Position numbers and translations under genes: made by a program
In this document: piece after piece, positions 27,501 to 42,500 of the stretch
Numbering within the stretch: the first letter of the stretch is position 1
Layout: each line of letters opens with the position of its first letter
Notes under the pieces: model-generated
Databases searched by the model: none
Seen by the model: the letters and a program-made list of their open reading frames with translations, nothing else
What the model was told of the DNA's origin: nothing
Source: Phoebastria nigripes
Taxonomy: Eukaryota; Chordata; Aves; Procellariiformes; Diomedeidae
Direction of reading: 5' to 3'
Length of the DNA: 64,000 bases
Assembly: GCA_035582835.1 (NCBI GenBank)
Contig: JAYKAV010003099.1
Location: forward strand, 506,408 to 570,407

Positions 27501-30500
27501 TCCATGTTCATACAGGGAAGGTGATTAGTCGTTAGGCTTGAGCACAAATTGTTTTTTTCCTGACCCTTCAACATGCTAATCATTTGAGTTTCTGCTATCA
27601 GCAAAATAATCTTCACCTCTACTTACCCTGTAGCTTGCTAACATAATTGAGTTTTTGGGTGGTATCTTGACTTACTGCAGGAGTAGTGATTCAGCTGCAC
27701 TCTTCAGTATATAGCTTTTTCATGGCTTTTGTATATGGCACAATTTCTATTATTAACCTGCAGTTAAATACTTCTTGAATGAAATTTGATTTTCAGAAAG
27801 TTAGCTTAATTGCCTTGTCTAAAATTAAGGATATATGTTTATTTAATTTGACATTTTTTCCCTTTTGCCTTCTTGAATGTATGTTTGTGCTGCACAGAAG
27901 CAACTCTGCTTTTAAATTAATTTTTCCAGTTGGTCTGTAAAGTATAACTCCAGTAACGTCTAATTTTCTGTAATCTTTCTGATACTAAATTACTTCCCAC
28001 CAGATAGTTTTCATAAAATAAGTGTACAAGTATTTCCTATCAAGATAAATTGTAGTGTATATAGTGTGTATTTGTGTATATATGTCTGTATATACAGCAT
28101 GCCTGTGTGTATCTTTGTATAAGGTATAAAAATGTCTTATTTCATACCTATCTCCTTGCCATCTTTACAATCTAATCGTATGTTATGTGTACCTAAAGCT
28201 ACGACCAACTGTGATAGTTTTGACTGCATGAAATCTGTGGGGTGAGCCTTGAATACTTTGTCTTGGTTTCCAGTTATATCTTTGTAAGTTCTTTATGCGA
28301 CTGCTGAGTTGCAGTATGTACTTTATGTTCTCTCAGGAATGGCACAGCCTGCGAACAAATTGATTTAAAAAAATAAGATTTCATGCAACCCAGAAGATGT
28401 TATAACAAATCGATCAGCCAAGGGCATACTAAGGTACATCACCTTACTAATAAAAGAAACAAATCGTTTCTGTGGAGTAGGGCTCCTGGGCCACATAATA
28501 GTGTTTTATTAAGGTAACAGTAAAATGGAATAAATGAATGCATAGGCATGGATTATATCCCTGAATACCAGTGGAAAGTTCTTACATGCACATGCCTTCT
28601 AAGAATTATTTATTTGCCATGTATTTAGATGTCCGGGTTAGGAATGGGAGAACTTGTCGCAAATAGTTGTCAATCTTGGTGCAGCTGTGAATTATAGAGC
28701 AAATTTAATGATCTAATTACCCCATGTTGTTATAAGAAATAACACAATTAATTTATGTATTTTCATTTGATGCAAACCATTAATTCACTGCACTTAACAC
28801 GAAAGCCCAAGTTTGGTACTGTTAGTTTGAACAAAATACACTCCATTCTTTTTTTATGACGGACTGAAGTAACTGATAGTACTTTCCACTGACTGCAAAG
28901 CGTGTCTCAGCGGCAGGTTTCACTGACTTGGATGCATGATTTGGGGAGAGCACTGAAAAAAATCAGCTCAATTCTAACATTAATTGGAATTTTAATGGAA
29001 GCAAGTTTTTTCTGCATGATTTTTAGATATTTCTAAATACTAATAATGAGACAATACTGTTTGAATGAGGTTATCATATTCTTTTCGGTCTGAAGAGTTT
29101 CTTTGTGTTGAAAAAGGCCTCTTGCTTTTAAAGGGTTTTGAGTAAACCTGTTAAGATACTTGAAGCGAGATAGAAAGGATCCTGGTTTTAATTGCAAATT
29201 TAATTTTGCTGATTTTCACATGCAGTCATTAATTTTTTTTCAACTGAAGTTGCTGAGATCTTAATTCTTTTTTATCCTTTAAAATAAAGAATTGCTAGGT
29301 TTTTCTTTACCCCGGAAACCTCTGAAGTGGGATATCAAAATGTGATGTAGGGTCTTTTTCCTTCCCAAGAAAATAACCAAAACCAGAGGGATTAGAGACT
29401 TGGTAGTTTCTGAGCAAGTACGTCCTGTAAAATGTAAGTTGCGTGACAATCCTTAGAGGAGAACGAGGGGGAGAGAGAAACAAAATCAACTTAAGGGACC
29501 ACAGAAGTAGAAGACAGAGAGTCGTGAATAAGATAGAGATTTGCTGAGATAAAACCTGCTGGAATAGGGAAATGTAAGAATTTCCTGTTAATTAGACTTT
29601 TACACCTGGACACTTAACTGGAAATTGTTCCTTAGATTACTTCAGGGGCTAGAAAGTGCCAGAGTTTAACTGCAGGTTCGTAATTTGCGAAAGCACTCTT
29701 CACTGGGCTTTCTTGGGACATATTTAAGTGCATTCACTGTCCGTGCTTTGTACATCGGTTGGTATGGTGCGTGTTACGTGTGTGTTCACTGTTCTAGATC
29801 TGGAGCCTTACTTTAAGTGAGCAACTGTGTCTGTGCTGCCTTTTCCCCGGTTGTCAGGGCAGTCATCTGTGCCAGGATGGACCCAGTCAATGGCTGGGGA
29901 ACAAGTATGTCAGAGAACAGAGCCATGAAATGGGTCCTGCTTGTAGTGCTAATATTTCAAGTGTTCCACTACTTTACTGGAGAGAAAAATCCATAATTTA
30001 TACTAACAATTTAATATAAAGATATATAAATAATAAGATTTTTGAGGGTATTTTTAATATAACAAGGGGGTTTTAGGCCTGAGGAAATTGCAGCAATGCA
30101 TGTCAGACATTCTTACAAGACACTTGATACAGTATTGGAGTTTAGGTATTACTGCACTCCTTTAACATGTTCCCAGCGTTACTTGTTAACGTGTAAATGC
30201 TAGTTATTCCAGGGAGACTTCCTTGGGCAGCAGTGGGCACTATCTTATCCCTTTTCAGAAACAGTTTTAGATGAAGCACTCAAACCTGCAGTTTTGGTTT
30301 TTTGTTTTTCTTTTGCTACTTGACTTCCGTTCACCTTCTAGGTCTTCCTCCCTCCATTCTGTGTTGCTTTGAACTTCCCATAGATTTTTCCAGTGTGTGA
30401 TAGTATTGATGGGCTGCTTTGTAATAATCTCTGGTAGCTGCTTTCCTCTCTGGAAGAGCATCACTTTAAAATAACGTGGATATACATGACAGCTGGAAAT

Positions 30501-33500
30501 ACCAAATTTTTTTTGTTTGTTTTCTTTCTTTCTACAGGAATATTGTGATTTGTTGGGACAAAGTTGAAAATGGTATCTTTTCCTGGCAAGATGTTTACCT
30601 TCCAAGACTTTTTTTCTGTTGTAACTATAGGGTAAATGCAAGCATTTATTTTGCTAGCATTTGGTCTTAAATAGACATGGGATGAGAAGTGAAGGAAAAA
30701 TGGAGATTATTTCTCTGATTTTTGCAGGAACTTTATTATTCTCATCAGCTTCAGGCCATCAGAAAGTTAGGTGTTCTCAGATACTGCACATAATGAGTAT
30801 GAATATTAGATCATAACCATATCTGAGAACTGTTTGCTTATTCCCCTGTTTATACTCACATAATAATGGTGAGGGAGTGCAAAGGAAGTTTTTAAGGGAC
30901 AGCAAAATTAAGTGCTTGGGATTTTGGCTTGACTTAAGCATAGGCATTGAGCAGAAAAATAACATTTTCCCTCCTACAGATATCCTTCAGGTGTCAGTTC
31001 TGCAGGATCCTGGTTTTATTACATCAATCACAAGCAGCTTAAGGCTTCCAAAAACATAGTCACAGACAGATGTTGAGCCTGTCTGGGGATTAGAAATATC
31101 CTCTTCCATTAAGTATAAATTAACTTAATCACCAGGTATGAAAGATAAGCAGTATAAACATCATTCCCTGAAGCTTTCATTAAAATTAAAATTCTATTTA
31201 AAACTAGGCTTGTATTTTCTATGACTTGATCCCCCTTCAAAGAGATTATATCTGCTGTAAATTTTTACAGTGACAGAGTGACAGAAATTAATGTATTGGG
31301 GGCAGTGATGTTCTCTGTAATTTAACTTCTGATGCTAGTCATCTTTTAGCAGGAGAGATGATTGGCTTATTTTTAAGTAATAATTGGTCTCTAGGCTCTG
31401 AAAAAATTAGAAAGCAATAAAACTGCCTAGCACTCAGTTGCCACAAAATGAAAGCACAAAGCCACATGACAACAGCAGTGTAATCATCAGTAGTGTTATT
31501 TACGTAGAATTCACCTGCTTTAATAGGAGGATTACTGCTGATAAAATGCAATTGCGCTGCTGCTTTCTACTCCATTGGATGACAGGGTAAAGCTCCTTTT
31601 CTACCGTAGCATAATCATGACTGCTTTCTAAGAATAATTTCCACATGAGAAGAAATACCATGGGGTTTAGGTTTTTTTCTGTTCTTCTGTAAGACTCTTG
31701 GTGGTCTAATTTAATGTTGGTTTCAGTACATTATCAGGCTTTACAACTGGTTTGCCTTTGCAGTATCCTGTATTACTATTTTTAAGGCACACTTTTCTAA
31801 AGAAAAAAAGGAAACTTTGGAGAAATAATGAGGCATATAAGTACCTTAAAAGCAAATAGTGAACACAAATAAATCTACTAGGAATAATAAAAGCTACCTC
31901 CATGAAAAATAAAGTATTGGGGACCATATTTAATGATCTTTGTTCTGTAATAATTTTTTGCTACCTTCGATGCAGGTTTTGCATTGCTTATGCATTATTT
32001 CATTATAGTAATGCCATATTTTCTGCGACACTCAAATAGATGACAGGTAATAGCATAAGCATTCACTGCTTCTGTTACATTAAAAGTAATAAATCTTTAG
32101 CTAATGCAGACTGATATTACCATTATTCTTAAAAAGAGAAAGTTGGAAATAAAGAATCTCAATTAGTAATTAGGAAATAACTGTTGTTTTTCAGCACATT
32201 GCACTTGAGAATCCTCAAATGCATTTCTTCACTTTAATGATTTAAACTATGTGTTAGGGAGTGCTATAGAAATAAAAACAGAGGTTAAGTGCAACTATTA
32301 CATCCAGTTGGATGTTTATCCCAGGTGTGCAGTATCTGCTTTGCATCTCTAAAGGATGTGTCTCCTCTTTGGTGTGATGCTGTACTGATTCCTGTCATCA
32401 CCTAGTAAGGTAGGAGTTCTAATGAAACTAGATCTAATCACAGTATCACTGGTGAAGACTTACAGTGTTGGATAGCAGGTTTGAAATGGTTTATTGGATT
32501 GAGCTTTAGTTTAAAATATAAGGGAATTAACACAGCCTTTCTGACTTCTGATTTGTGTAACAGGCTTGTTGAAAACCTAAACACTTCTTTTCATACATGT
32601 TTCTTTTTAAAACACCCTAAAATTAAGTCCTTTCTGATCTGGAAGATCACCAGCACCTAAATTGTCTAGGAGAATAGATTTTTCAAAGGTTAGTGGAGCA
32701 AATCCTTACTTATTAATCAGGGCAGATAAGATCCGTTCCAAACTATGGAGAATTCTTCAAATAACTGAATGACTCGACTTTTGGACTTCTCAAGTTTCTC
32801 TGAACCAGTGGTTTCTATGGCTGGGTCATCTTCTGAACTCTTTCCATGACTGTGGTGTCAAGGGAAGGATGTAAATCTCTCTTGTTCCCTATGCTCTGGT
32901 ATTTTATGGATTGCTGCAACTGTGTTAGCTGTTGCCCATATTGTNATTTTTTTTTTTTTTTTTNTTTTTTTGAATGGATTCTGAAAGTTTATTTGTATTA
33001 TGGAATATTGGAAGCTATTATTTCTGTAGCATTCTCCATACAAAAGTAGACGAGAGCATCTTGAATGGTATCATCTAGGAGTGAACAGAAGTGACCGTAT
33101 TTGTGTAGGCTAAAAGTGGAGTTGAGCACAGTGCGCCTCTGCACCATCTCCTGTTTCAGAAATTCCTCTGAGCAACGCACGATTTGGACAGAAAAGGCTC
33201 TGTACATCTCCTTTGAAAGGGAAGTGTTAATCCTTGAATAATACTTGTTGATAATTGCAATAAGTGTATCATTGCTTGTGTGGGTATCGGACATGTTTCC
33301 TAATACAAACTGCATTTCTTCCTAAACCAAATGTGTAGGACAGCACGTTAGCTTGTCTTGGGTTTCGAGTTTGAAGTGGACGCTCTAGTTTTCTCTGCAT
33401 GTGATATGAAAATGTCAGTAATATTCTCATCCATCACTTTGTGTCCTTGGTGTGGAGCAAGTCAGGATCCACACTAAGTTTCTACATCTTGGAAATGCCC

Positions 33501-36500
33501 ATTAACAATGTGTTAAGGTGGCAAACTTTCAGAATCTTCTGTTTTCTTTCAAAAGCTTATTTTTATAATAAATCTACCCAATCTGAAGAGGCAGCGAAAC
33601 ATCCTTCTCAGAAAGGGGACCGATGTCTGTGGAACTTACAGCATATGATATGTGGTAAAGAAATAACGCTCGTGGGACAGAAAACNGAAAGCCTGCAACT
33701 AGCAGATGCGGTGCATGAGAGCTGCTGTGATTGTCGATGACAGACTGCAGGGGCTTCGATTTAACTTTTTTAAGAATCTGGTAAATTATTTTGGTTTTGT
33801 TAAGCGAATGTCAAGGCTATGGGGTACGTTTTTAATTTGTACTTGGATTCACCTAAAATGTGTTTGCCAACTCTCAGAAACAAACTTAGTGTGCTCCATT
33901 TCTTTCCCCCTTCCAGAGTGAATGCAATATTAGGCCTTGAAGGTGCAGGCCTTAGACATGGTCATGCTCACGATGAGGTTAAAATCTAAGTGAGGTGATT
34001 TAACTGCTTTATTTCTCCAATTGAGCTATGGATTCTTTTTTCTCAGAGAGATGGAAATTGTAACTGCTTTCAGCACTTTCTGCTTCCAGGAGACAGGATA
34101 GCTGCTGCTTTTTCTAAATGTATTTTGCATGATGTGAAGTTAGTTGACTGCCAGCAACATGCTGATTATCAGTCCTTATTTTTAATGTGATTGATTCTGC
34201 TCTTTGAAATATGGACTCTTTACTGTGGTTGCTTTGACTGCCTCAAAGCATTCTCGAAGTGTTGAGTAAACTATGTGTAAGAGCAATAATGTTTCTAACA
34301 TAACTTCAAAAATCTCTTGCTCTGTGGGGTTTAATATTCTTTTAATACTTTTACCTTTGTGCAACTTGATTATTATTTTGAAAGGAGGAAATGCTAGTGC
34401 TATTGACATCTTTTACTTTGCCAGAGGGTGAAGAGGAGATGAATATTCAGTTTCTTCAAATGAAACTCACAAGTGGCCGATACAAAACAAAAGATGCTGA
34501 TTATTCACACAACATGCAGTCAAACTATGAAACATCTTGCTATTGTGTACTGTGAGCGCTAGAAGTCTCTGTGTGTTAATAAAAGTAATGGGATTAGTTC
34601 ATAAAAGAAAATTCATGAATGGTTGATAATGCAAAGACACTGTTCTGGCTTTGACTTACTGGTTCCTAAACGATTTACTTCTGTGAATGAGCACACAAAC
34701 ATTTTCATACCTACACACTCCAGTAACAAACACCTATCTGTTTCTTGGGAGGTCCATATACTGTGGTGATAAATGGATGGATAGATAGATTTGTCATGCA
34801 AAATATTCTCTGCTTTTAACTATGTTAACATAGTCCTTGCTTTGAGAATAGTGGCTCAGCTGAGGGAATAATTATAGCTGCAGAATCCAGAACATAGTAT
34901 TTTCTTTTATTAGGTAAGCAGTTGTCAGCTGATACAAAAATTGCTTAATTTTTACTTCTAGCAATGCCCTAAATGTTAAATATATCAAGTGAGCATTCCT
35001 GGAAATTTTAATATTGTAATTCTTGCCTAATATTACTCTGAACTTGACAGCTAAATTTTATATGCAAGTATACAAAATGTTGGGAATTTTGAAGCCTTTA
35101 ATTAGCAGTTGCAAATTTGTTTGTCCCTTAGCAACTTGTATTTGCATAAAGATTAAGGCCGGTCAGAATGAAAGGGATAAAANATAGATGGAGGAAACAT
35201 TAATAAATTAGTAATCATATATAAAAGATAAGTAGTCTTAGATGTCGTTTCCATAAGCTTTATTAAAATTGAAATTCTTTTTTAAAGATGCAGTTAATAT
35301 TGTCTCCACAGTTGATCATTTCTAAAGAGAGATCTGTCATGAGCTGTAGAATTAGAGAAATTAATGTATTGAGGTCAGACATTAGTATGTAAATTAAGCT
35401 TTGCTTTTATTCTGTATGGCAACAGAAGCATTACCTTATATTTGACCTTTCATTCATTTAGCCTGACTCAGCTGTGTCACTCAAAACAATTAATTCTAAG
35501 GAGCAGCTTTAAAGTGCGGGGCTCAGCTTTCTTCTCCTCCCCTTGCCTGTTGGAAATCCCGTGAGAAAGGAGCTAATAGAGGAAACCTGTGCAAGTTTCT
35601 CTTTCTGGAGATTTGTTTCAGCATTTTGGAGTTTCTGATCCCTTCCCCACAACTTCACTGCCGCGCTTGTCCACAGACATTTTGCAAGGTTTTCAGGGAG
35701 ACTAGGGCCAAGCATGAGAACCCTGTGTGTTGTACCCGGACTCCCAAGGTGAAGTCCTGAACGTCACAGTATATAAGATGTTTCTTGGAAGTCACTTTCT
35801 GGACTAAGAAAGAACTGGATGTTAAATATGCAGGAGTTTTTAGTGACACTTTGAATCTGACGGGTAACATTACAAAAATGTGTACTTCTGTATTTTCCAA
35901 TTGACTGATAAATTAATGGTAGAAATGGAGGTGAAAATCCCCATTACATTTTCATTGTTGCAGGACTTTGAGCTGTATTTCTGCTTTTTGTAGCTGTACT
36001 GCCGATGCTTATACCGGTCCTTGATTGTATGACCCTTGGGGAGTTATGTCATCCACCTCACCCTTATGGTGTGGTGATGGCAGATGGCAGCGAAACACAG
36101 AAGAAAATGTAATGGTGCATTGCAAGCGAGTGTAATTTATTTAGTGCTAGGGCAAAAGATATGTTGTGTACTGTTTCCTTGCAAAAATGTGCAGATCACA
36201 GTAAAATTCTGTTTTTATAGATGCCGAGTCTGGCTGTAATATACCTAGCTAGGCAGTTTTTCTTAATTAGTTGTGTTGAGACCACATTGAGATTGGGTAC
36301 ATACAAGTGTGTTGAATAGATCTACAGAAAATAAACTTCTATAGAAGTACTGTCTGTGGTAGCAGTGGAGAATTATACGCTGAATATATCAGTGTAAATG
36401 CTTGCAGTTAATGTGAGTGTGCAGAATAGGCAAGTCTACGTATCAATTTGTTTTTACAGATAATGGACAAGCTCTTGTGCAGGTTTGTTTCAGAAAGTCT

Positions 36501-39500
36501 TAGTTTTATGAAAAGTGCAAAATATAACTTTCACTTTAATTCAAATTACATTATCAAATTAATTAAGGTCTTTTGCATTAGAAAAGGAAACTTAAGGAAA
36601 TCTTGGGGGAGGGAGGAAGCTAAAGAATGAAAACAAATCATTAAACTTTATAAAAGCAATAACCTGTAAAAGCAAATTAAGAAGTATATTCTCTTTTTTT
36701 ACTTAATGGATGTACAAGATTTGGCAATAAAGATTAGAATTGAGTTTTCTTGTTCTGATTTAAATATTTTATAGACTTCCCCAATGTATAAGTGGAAAGG
36801 AATGAGATATGCAGTAGCATACAAAAAAAGCTGTTTTTATTTAAAAAATACTTTTCTAATATGAAATATGGTTTCAAGAGCTATTTCAGTAAAAGTTTGA
36901 AATGGGAAGCTGGTTTTGAGTTTTTATCCATGACCTCAAAGGCAGCTGTAGGCCTTTCTCTATAGAAAGGAGGGGAAGAAGGAAATTCTAGGTGGTAATT
37001 TAGAGCCTCTGCTTTATTATATTCAATGATATTTTTTCTTTGACCATAATACAGTTGGTTTTTTCTACGAACACAATTTTCTATGACCCTAATACAAACC
37101 AAACATAGTTCCGTTTAATAATTTGACTGTGTCCATTCCGCCTCAATCAGGGCAACAGAGTCTTCTGTGGCTCCCAGCAGTAATGTGTCTATAGAGTATT
37201 TGTTTACCATTACGGTTTGGGTGTTCTCTTCATGACCATTTCACATTTCTTTTAAACTACTGTACTTCCTCAGAAGTTCCAGGGACTGTTACTTCAGCAG
37301 GAAGGAGGTACGGATTTGCAGATGAAGACTACGCTGAGAGCCGTTGTTTCACAAGTCAAACCTCTTTCTCAGCAACATAGAGTGGATGGACAACACTCCA
37401 GCCTCCCTCCCGCGGCTGGGCAGCACAGGCACCAAAGAGCACTGGGGCTATAATTAATTTCTCTGAAGCTGATTCCTTTAACAGTCTCTTCAGGATTTTC
37501 TGTAAAAAATGAAATCTAATGGAATTTCCCCAGCTCTGCTTGCATCTTTTAAAGTAAAGCTTTATATTTTTTTAAACTGAAAACATTAATGTTGAATCAA
37601 TAATGTATAATCCAAAACACTCGTGAATTTAGAATGGGAAAGGGTTTGGGGCTTCCAGGCGTCATTAAAAGGAGAGTTATGTTACAAACAACACTCTCCT
37701 ACNGAGTACAAGATTTCACATTTGGTCATGGTCTAGTTCAACTGGCTGAAGATTTGAATTTTTAAATTCATGAACAGACCTTTTAAGATTAAAAATAGAA
37801 GCCTGCATGCTTATTGTTTCTTGGCTGTATGTACTCTTGCTCTTTTGGCAGCCAGAAGGTACTTGATGGCGGTGAAACCACCATCCAATCTTACATGAGA
37901 AAGAACAAAACTAATAATTTATTACTTCAAGCTTTACTTAACTAAAGACAAAAATAACATTATTTTTCTACTTTGCTATCTGCAGCAAAGAGGAACATTA
38001 CCAAAGCACTACCTAAGATTTTTATTTCTTTTTTAAAGACTTTTTAGAGTCTTNTATCTCAAAAAATTATCACATCTACAGATACTCAATATCAATGAAT
38101 GTAAGTGAGGATACAAAAGAAGTACCATTCTTTTAGAAGTTGTAACAATAGTCCTAGAACAACAGATGCTTTGTGAATCGCGGTGTGACAGTCCCATCTG
38201 AGCAGCAATGGCTTGGAATTATGAGTGCTTAAACACCAAAAGATGCTGAACACAGATGCTTTTTACAAAGAACTGTTGCAACCTTGGCTATCGTTCAAAG
38301 TTCATCTAAATAAACTTGGAGCTGGCATTTCGTGCAGGGAGAAGTTTCCAGCCTTGGTTCTGCATTGAGCAGTCGCATCTGTGGTTACAGTTTGGGCAGG
38401 TGCTGCAGTGGATGGTGAGCTGCTGCCATTTGAAGGTAACATCTGGAGGTGTGAATGAGTTCAGAGCCCAGATTCAAGAAGGGTTGACAACTTGGCCCCA
38501 AAAATGTCTTTTAGAAATTAGAGATGGCAATTTAATTCATACTTATTAAAACTTTTTTTTTGGCAATTACTTTTTTTTTTTTTTTTTTCTGTGAGGGCCC
38601 TTTGTGTAACAGTTGTGTAACAGTTGCCATACATTTATTTTCAACATACCTCTCACTAGAAGTTAAAAGTATAACTTTGAAGTATTCTATACTGAAAGGG
38701 GACACAGTGTGGCAATGGATTAATGTCTTTCAGGGAAAGTTAGTAGAAAAGAGAGGCTACAAATCCCATGGGGATATTTGTTATGGATGACTGACTACAG
38801 GATGGTTGTACGTCGGAAGGTACAGATTTACTGTAGATTTGACTTAATAATTTTTACAGTGCTGTGGGTGGATAATAACTATGTTGATTGTTATCCTCTG
38901 CTGGAACAGAACTTTCTGAAGGACACCAAATCTGCTCAGGAACACGAAAGATCAATGTAGTAAAAGCACTAATTTTTTTAGTACCTACTGTGAATTATAC
39001 TTATTCTTGATGATAGGTACTTAGAAAAATGACTGAAAAGAAAATGAAAACCTGCATGTGCTTAGTGCATGCCAAATAATTACCATCAGCTATCAGACTT
39101 TCTGAACTTAGGAGAATAGCAATCTTGAATTTTAGCTATATATGTCAAACGCAGAAAAAAGGTAAAAATATGTCATGCTGAATAAACATGTAACATTTAT
39201 TTCGGAACATCATTATCTCGATCAGCTTTATTTAGGGAATTTGGCAACGACAATGAAGATGAAATAATGTATTTTGACAGTANGCACAGAGGATTTGAAG
39301 AAAAAATAATGGGATTGCCCAGAAATTGTCTTCTGAGTAGTGCCAGTATGCATTTATGTGAACCGTATTGCTTCTGAATGTGTTGTTAGAATTTCTTCTT
39401 TGCAAATATATCTTACTGTACTTTTTGTACCTTACTTATCAGGGAAGGGAAAAGCTTCTAATCATTATTGGAAAATAAGTTTAAGTATCATTAGATTATT

Positions 39501-42500
39501 ACAATTTCTAAGCAATTCCCATGAAATATTCCATGAAATTCCATGAAACTTGTGTTTTTTCTACATACCTATATTTGTTTGATGCTGATAATACCAACAT
39601 GCAGTTACTCTCTGGTGTTTCCTCATCTATGTGGAAGAAGTTCGCCTGTTACCTTTTGTGAGGTTGTAAAGACCTTTTGAAAGGAATATGGATATGCTAC
39701 AGCATCACAACGAATCTACATTGAGAAAAACAATTTCTGTATTATGGGGGGGGGGGAAGGTTGAAATGTTTGGCTTTTAATGTTTAACTATGTGGATNAA
39801 AAATAATCTCTCCTGCCATTTTAGAAAAAACTAACTCAGTGGGGCCAAATTCGTTGAGAACCTGTTGTTACTTAAGTGATCTAAGGAGCATTACTGGTTA
39901 GAACAAGGAAAAGTAAGAAGGGAAGGAAAAAAAAATCTTAAAGATGATGAGAGAAAAATATTGTTCCAGATCAGGGATGCAGAAAGGAGCAAAGCAATCT
40001 GATCTCCATCCAGGCTTTCTGTTATTAAAGATAAACTAAAACGTCTTTATCGATGAATGCACTATAAATATTTTTGAAGCATTGTAAGGGAATCATGCAG
40101 GCATACCTTGATCGAGATTTTCAGAAGTAACTACCTGTTGTCAGTGTTTCAATTTTGGAATGTTTTATATGAAATAAACTTAAGGGAACATGATTTTCAG
40201 AAAATGCTGGAGAGTCGTGGAAAATGTAATGTCTTAAATTGTCGTAATTTTGAGGTCCTAAAATCACCCGTCTTTTCAAAAAATATTCATTTTTATAATT
40301 TTGTAGCTGGATTGATAGCCATCCCCCTGAATTTCTGAACACTGGTAATGTTTTCCATCTGTTTCTGCAGCTTGGGCAGCGCCCAGAAGATACACAGCTA
40401 GAATTTGTTGCAATTTAATGTCTGCATAGCAAATTGCTGACCACTTCCTAGGATACAATAGCCAAAGGTCCATATAAAAAGAACCACACAGGGTCAGGGC
40501 GACCGTGCAGTGTTGCGGTGACCAGGCACCCACTCTTACCTTCTTGGGGTGGTAAACCCAAGATTTTGATAAAGGAGAGGTTTAATATAAAACAAAAATT
40601 TTAAAACTTACAGAAAAACGTTATGATTGTGCCNAGCTCCCGGTCATTTCAAGGGGTGTTAAGAGTTAACGGTAGCTCTCACAATTAACCTGCTAATGGT
40701 GCAGCATCTCTTTGTCAATCATATTTATAGGCGTTATTTTTGGCATCAGAGAATGGTCTACTTGTTATCCTTTTAAATACTCCTATAACATGATTTCTGC
40801 TTTAGGGAACCTTAGTATTTGTTCTTGATTTTTCATTATTTTAAAGATCTCATAAAATAATGTTTTTGAATTTAAAAAAATCCAGAAAGACAGCATACTG
40901 AATCTTGTAAGAAGAAGGTTAACATAAGATGCAATTATTTTACGTGCTACAGGTGTCAGACTTTGGAGCACGTGTCAGAAGCAAACGAAGAGCTGTTGGA
41001 CGCAGGACCAGCAGACAGACCGGAATACGATACCACCAGGAGTCCAGAGGCTGGCCTCCCCTCCCTTTGTCTCAAGCAAGTGTTTCCCAAATACGCGAAG
41101 CAGTTTAACTATCTGCGACTTGTGGACAGAGTGGCTGCACTGTTTATCCGATTTCTTGGTGTAAAAGGGACAACAAAGTTGGGGCCAACAGGTTTCCGAA
41201 CATTTATAAGGTTAGTAAGGTGAAGTTTTTTAGGAATTGCTTAAAGCATAGTCAAGAAGTTAGAAACTCCCAATCCTATGGGGTAGCACTGCTGTCCCTG
41301 TGCTTATCTTAAGTTTTGTTGAATAAAAGCAGGCCCTAACAGTGGTACGCTTTTAGCTTGTAGGTTTAGTAATGCCTTCTGAAGAAACTTTTCCCCATAA
41401 GTTCCATTGAACCATTGCATATTTTTTTTATAAAATAGATATATTTTTATCATTCCAAGCTCCCAACATACCTGACCTGTGAAACTGTGTCTAGTAGGAA
41501 CCTTGGTCTTTATTCTACAGCAGATCAGTGATACTTTGGGAGATACTATCTGCAGTCTTAGTCAACATGTCATGTTCCTAGTAAATCGTAGGAATACCAC
41601 TGTGAGAAAGTGACAACCGAAATTGGGTCACTTGAGACCTCATTCTGCTGGCTGTGGGGGCACAGCCGTCTGCCCCAGGCCACAGGAAAGGATTTCCAAA
41701 TGCCAGTTGCTGATGCATTGTGCATTAAGGATTTGCATTGTGAAATTGCAACTTGCAATGGCAAGGAACTCAATTTATTTTTTCACATACTTTTTATTCG
41801 TGAGGTTTTTTCATTGTTTTTTATGAATATATCTGTTCTAGTCATGGTACAAATATCTCATTTTCTGTCTTTCATTGGCAATGACAAAAGAAATAAGCAG
41901 CAGCAGCAGATGTACTCTTAAAATACAGATCCTGTTTCTATGCAGATGCATTTAGTATTCAGGAATGAATATAAACAATTTGATTTATACAAATTACAAT
42001 ATATAAAAAATGACTGAAGGCATCTGCTCTATCCACAGACCAGTACAGGATTGTTTCCAGTTCTGTATTTTCTATTGTTTAGTCCAGCCTTAATTTGGCG
42101 CTTGTCAGAGAAACACAGGATAAATGCCAACATTTTCTTTTAAGAATATTAAAATAAATTGCCATATCTCAATGAAATAGTGTTTGCAGTTTCCTAATGC
42201 ACGTTAAATTAAACTTTTTAATATTGGCAAATATTCTGTTTATTTTTTCCCAGGGGATCTATACCAACTATATGGCCCTTTTCTGAAATGCTGTCATTAC
42301 TACTCATTTCAGAAATAAGGTCATGTTTCTAAGATGTGTGCTGTATCACTTTTCAAGAATAAAATGGTACACAAGTGTGATTTTGTGTGCATGTGGGCAA
42401 GTGGTTGCAGAGACTATCCACTCAAATTCTAGCTAATCAAAATCTGTTTCCCTTCAATAATTTCTTCATTCCAAAAAAATAACTAAAAGGGAAACACCGA

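Larger units (their letters stand above)
16645..40952 (+). other. TTLL11: TTLL11 24.3-kb intron between fifth and sixth visible exons
   Basis: This large AT-rich intron holds a MIR copy near 24.5 kb, older repeat debris near 20.3 and 26.2-26.6 kb, a 15-bp hairpin at 24312-24354, two copies of a diverged repeat (31.1 and 35.2 kb), and a minus-strand processed-pseudogene-like remnant at 32.9-34.4 kb. Short poly-T runs occur near 38.57 kb and 19.09 kb. The rest shows nothing I can support. Confidence 0.9.

Noticed and set aside
30540..30633. Exon-like segment after a strong acceptor (tttctttctacag) in the 24-kb intron
   Set aside because: The encoded residues do not belong to TTLL11, and the flanking exons already join in phase without it. 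Treated as a decoy site.
30267..30641. 124-codon minus-strand open frame in the large intron
   Set aside because: It is Lys- and Gln-rich with no recognisable family, no poly(A) signal in the right place and no splice context. It is probably chance in A-rich sequence.
33441..33740. 99-codon + strand frame within the retrocopy candidate
   Set aside because: It overlaps the minus-strand coding-like pieces, while the stop, AATAAA and poly(A) order supports the minus strand. Taken as a shadow.
39519..39549. Three adjacent ccatgaaat-type words
   Set aside because: Too short and simple to interpret. The spacing does not fit a heat-shock element.
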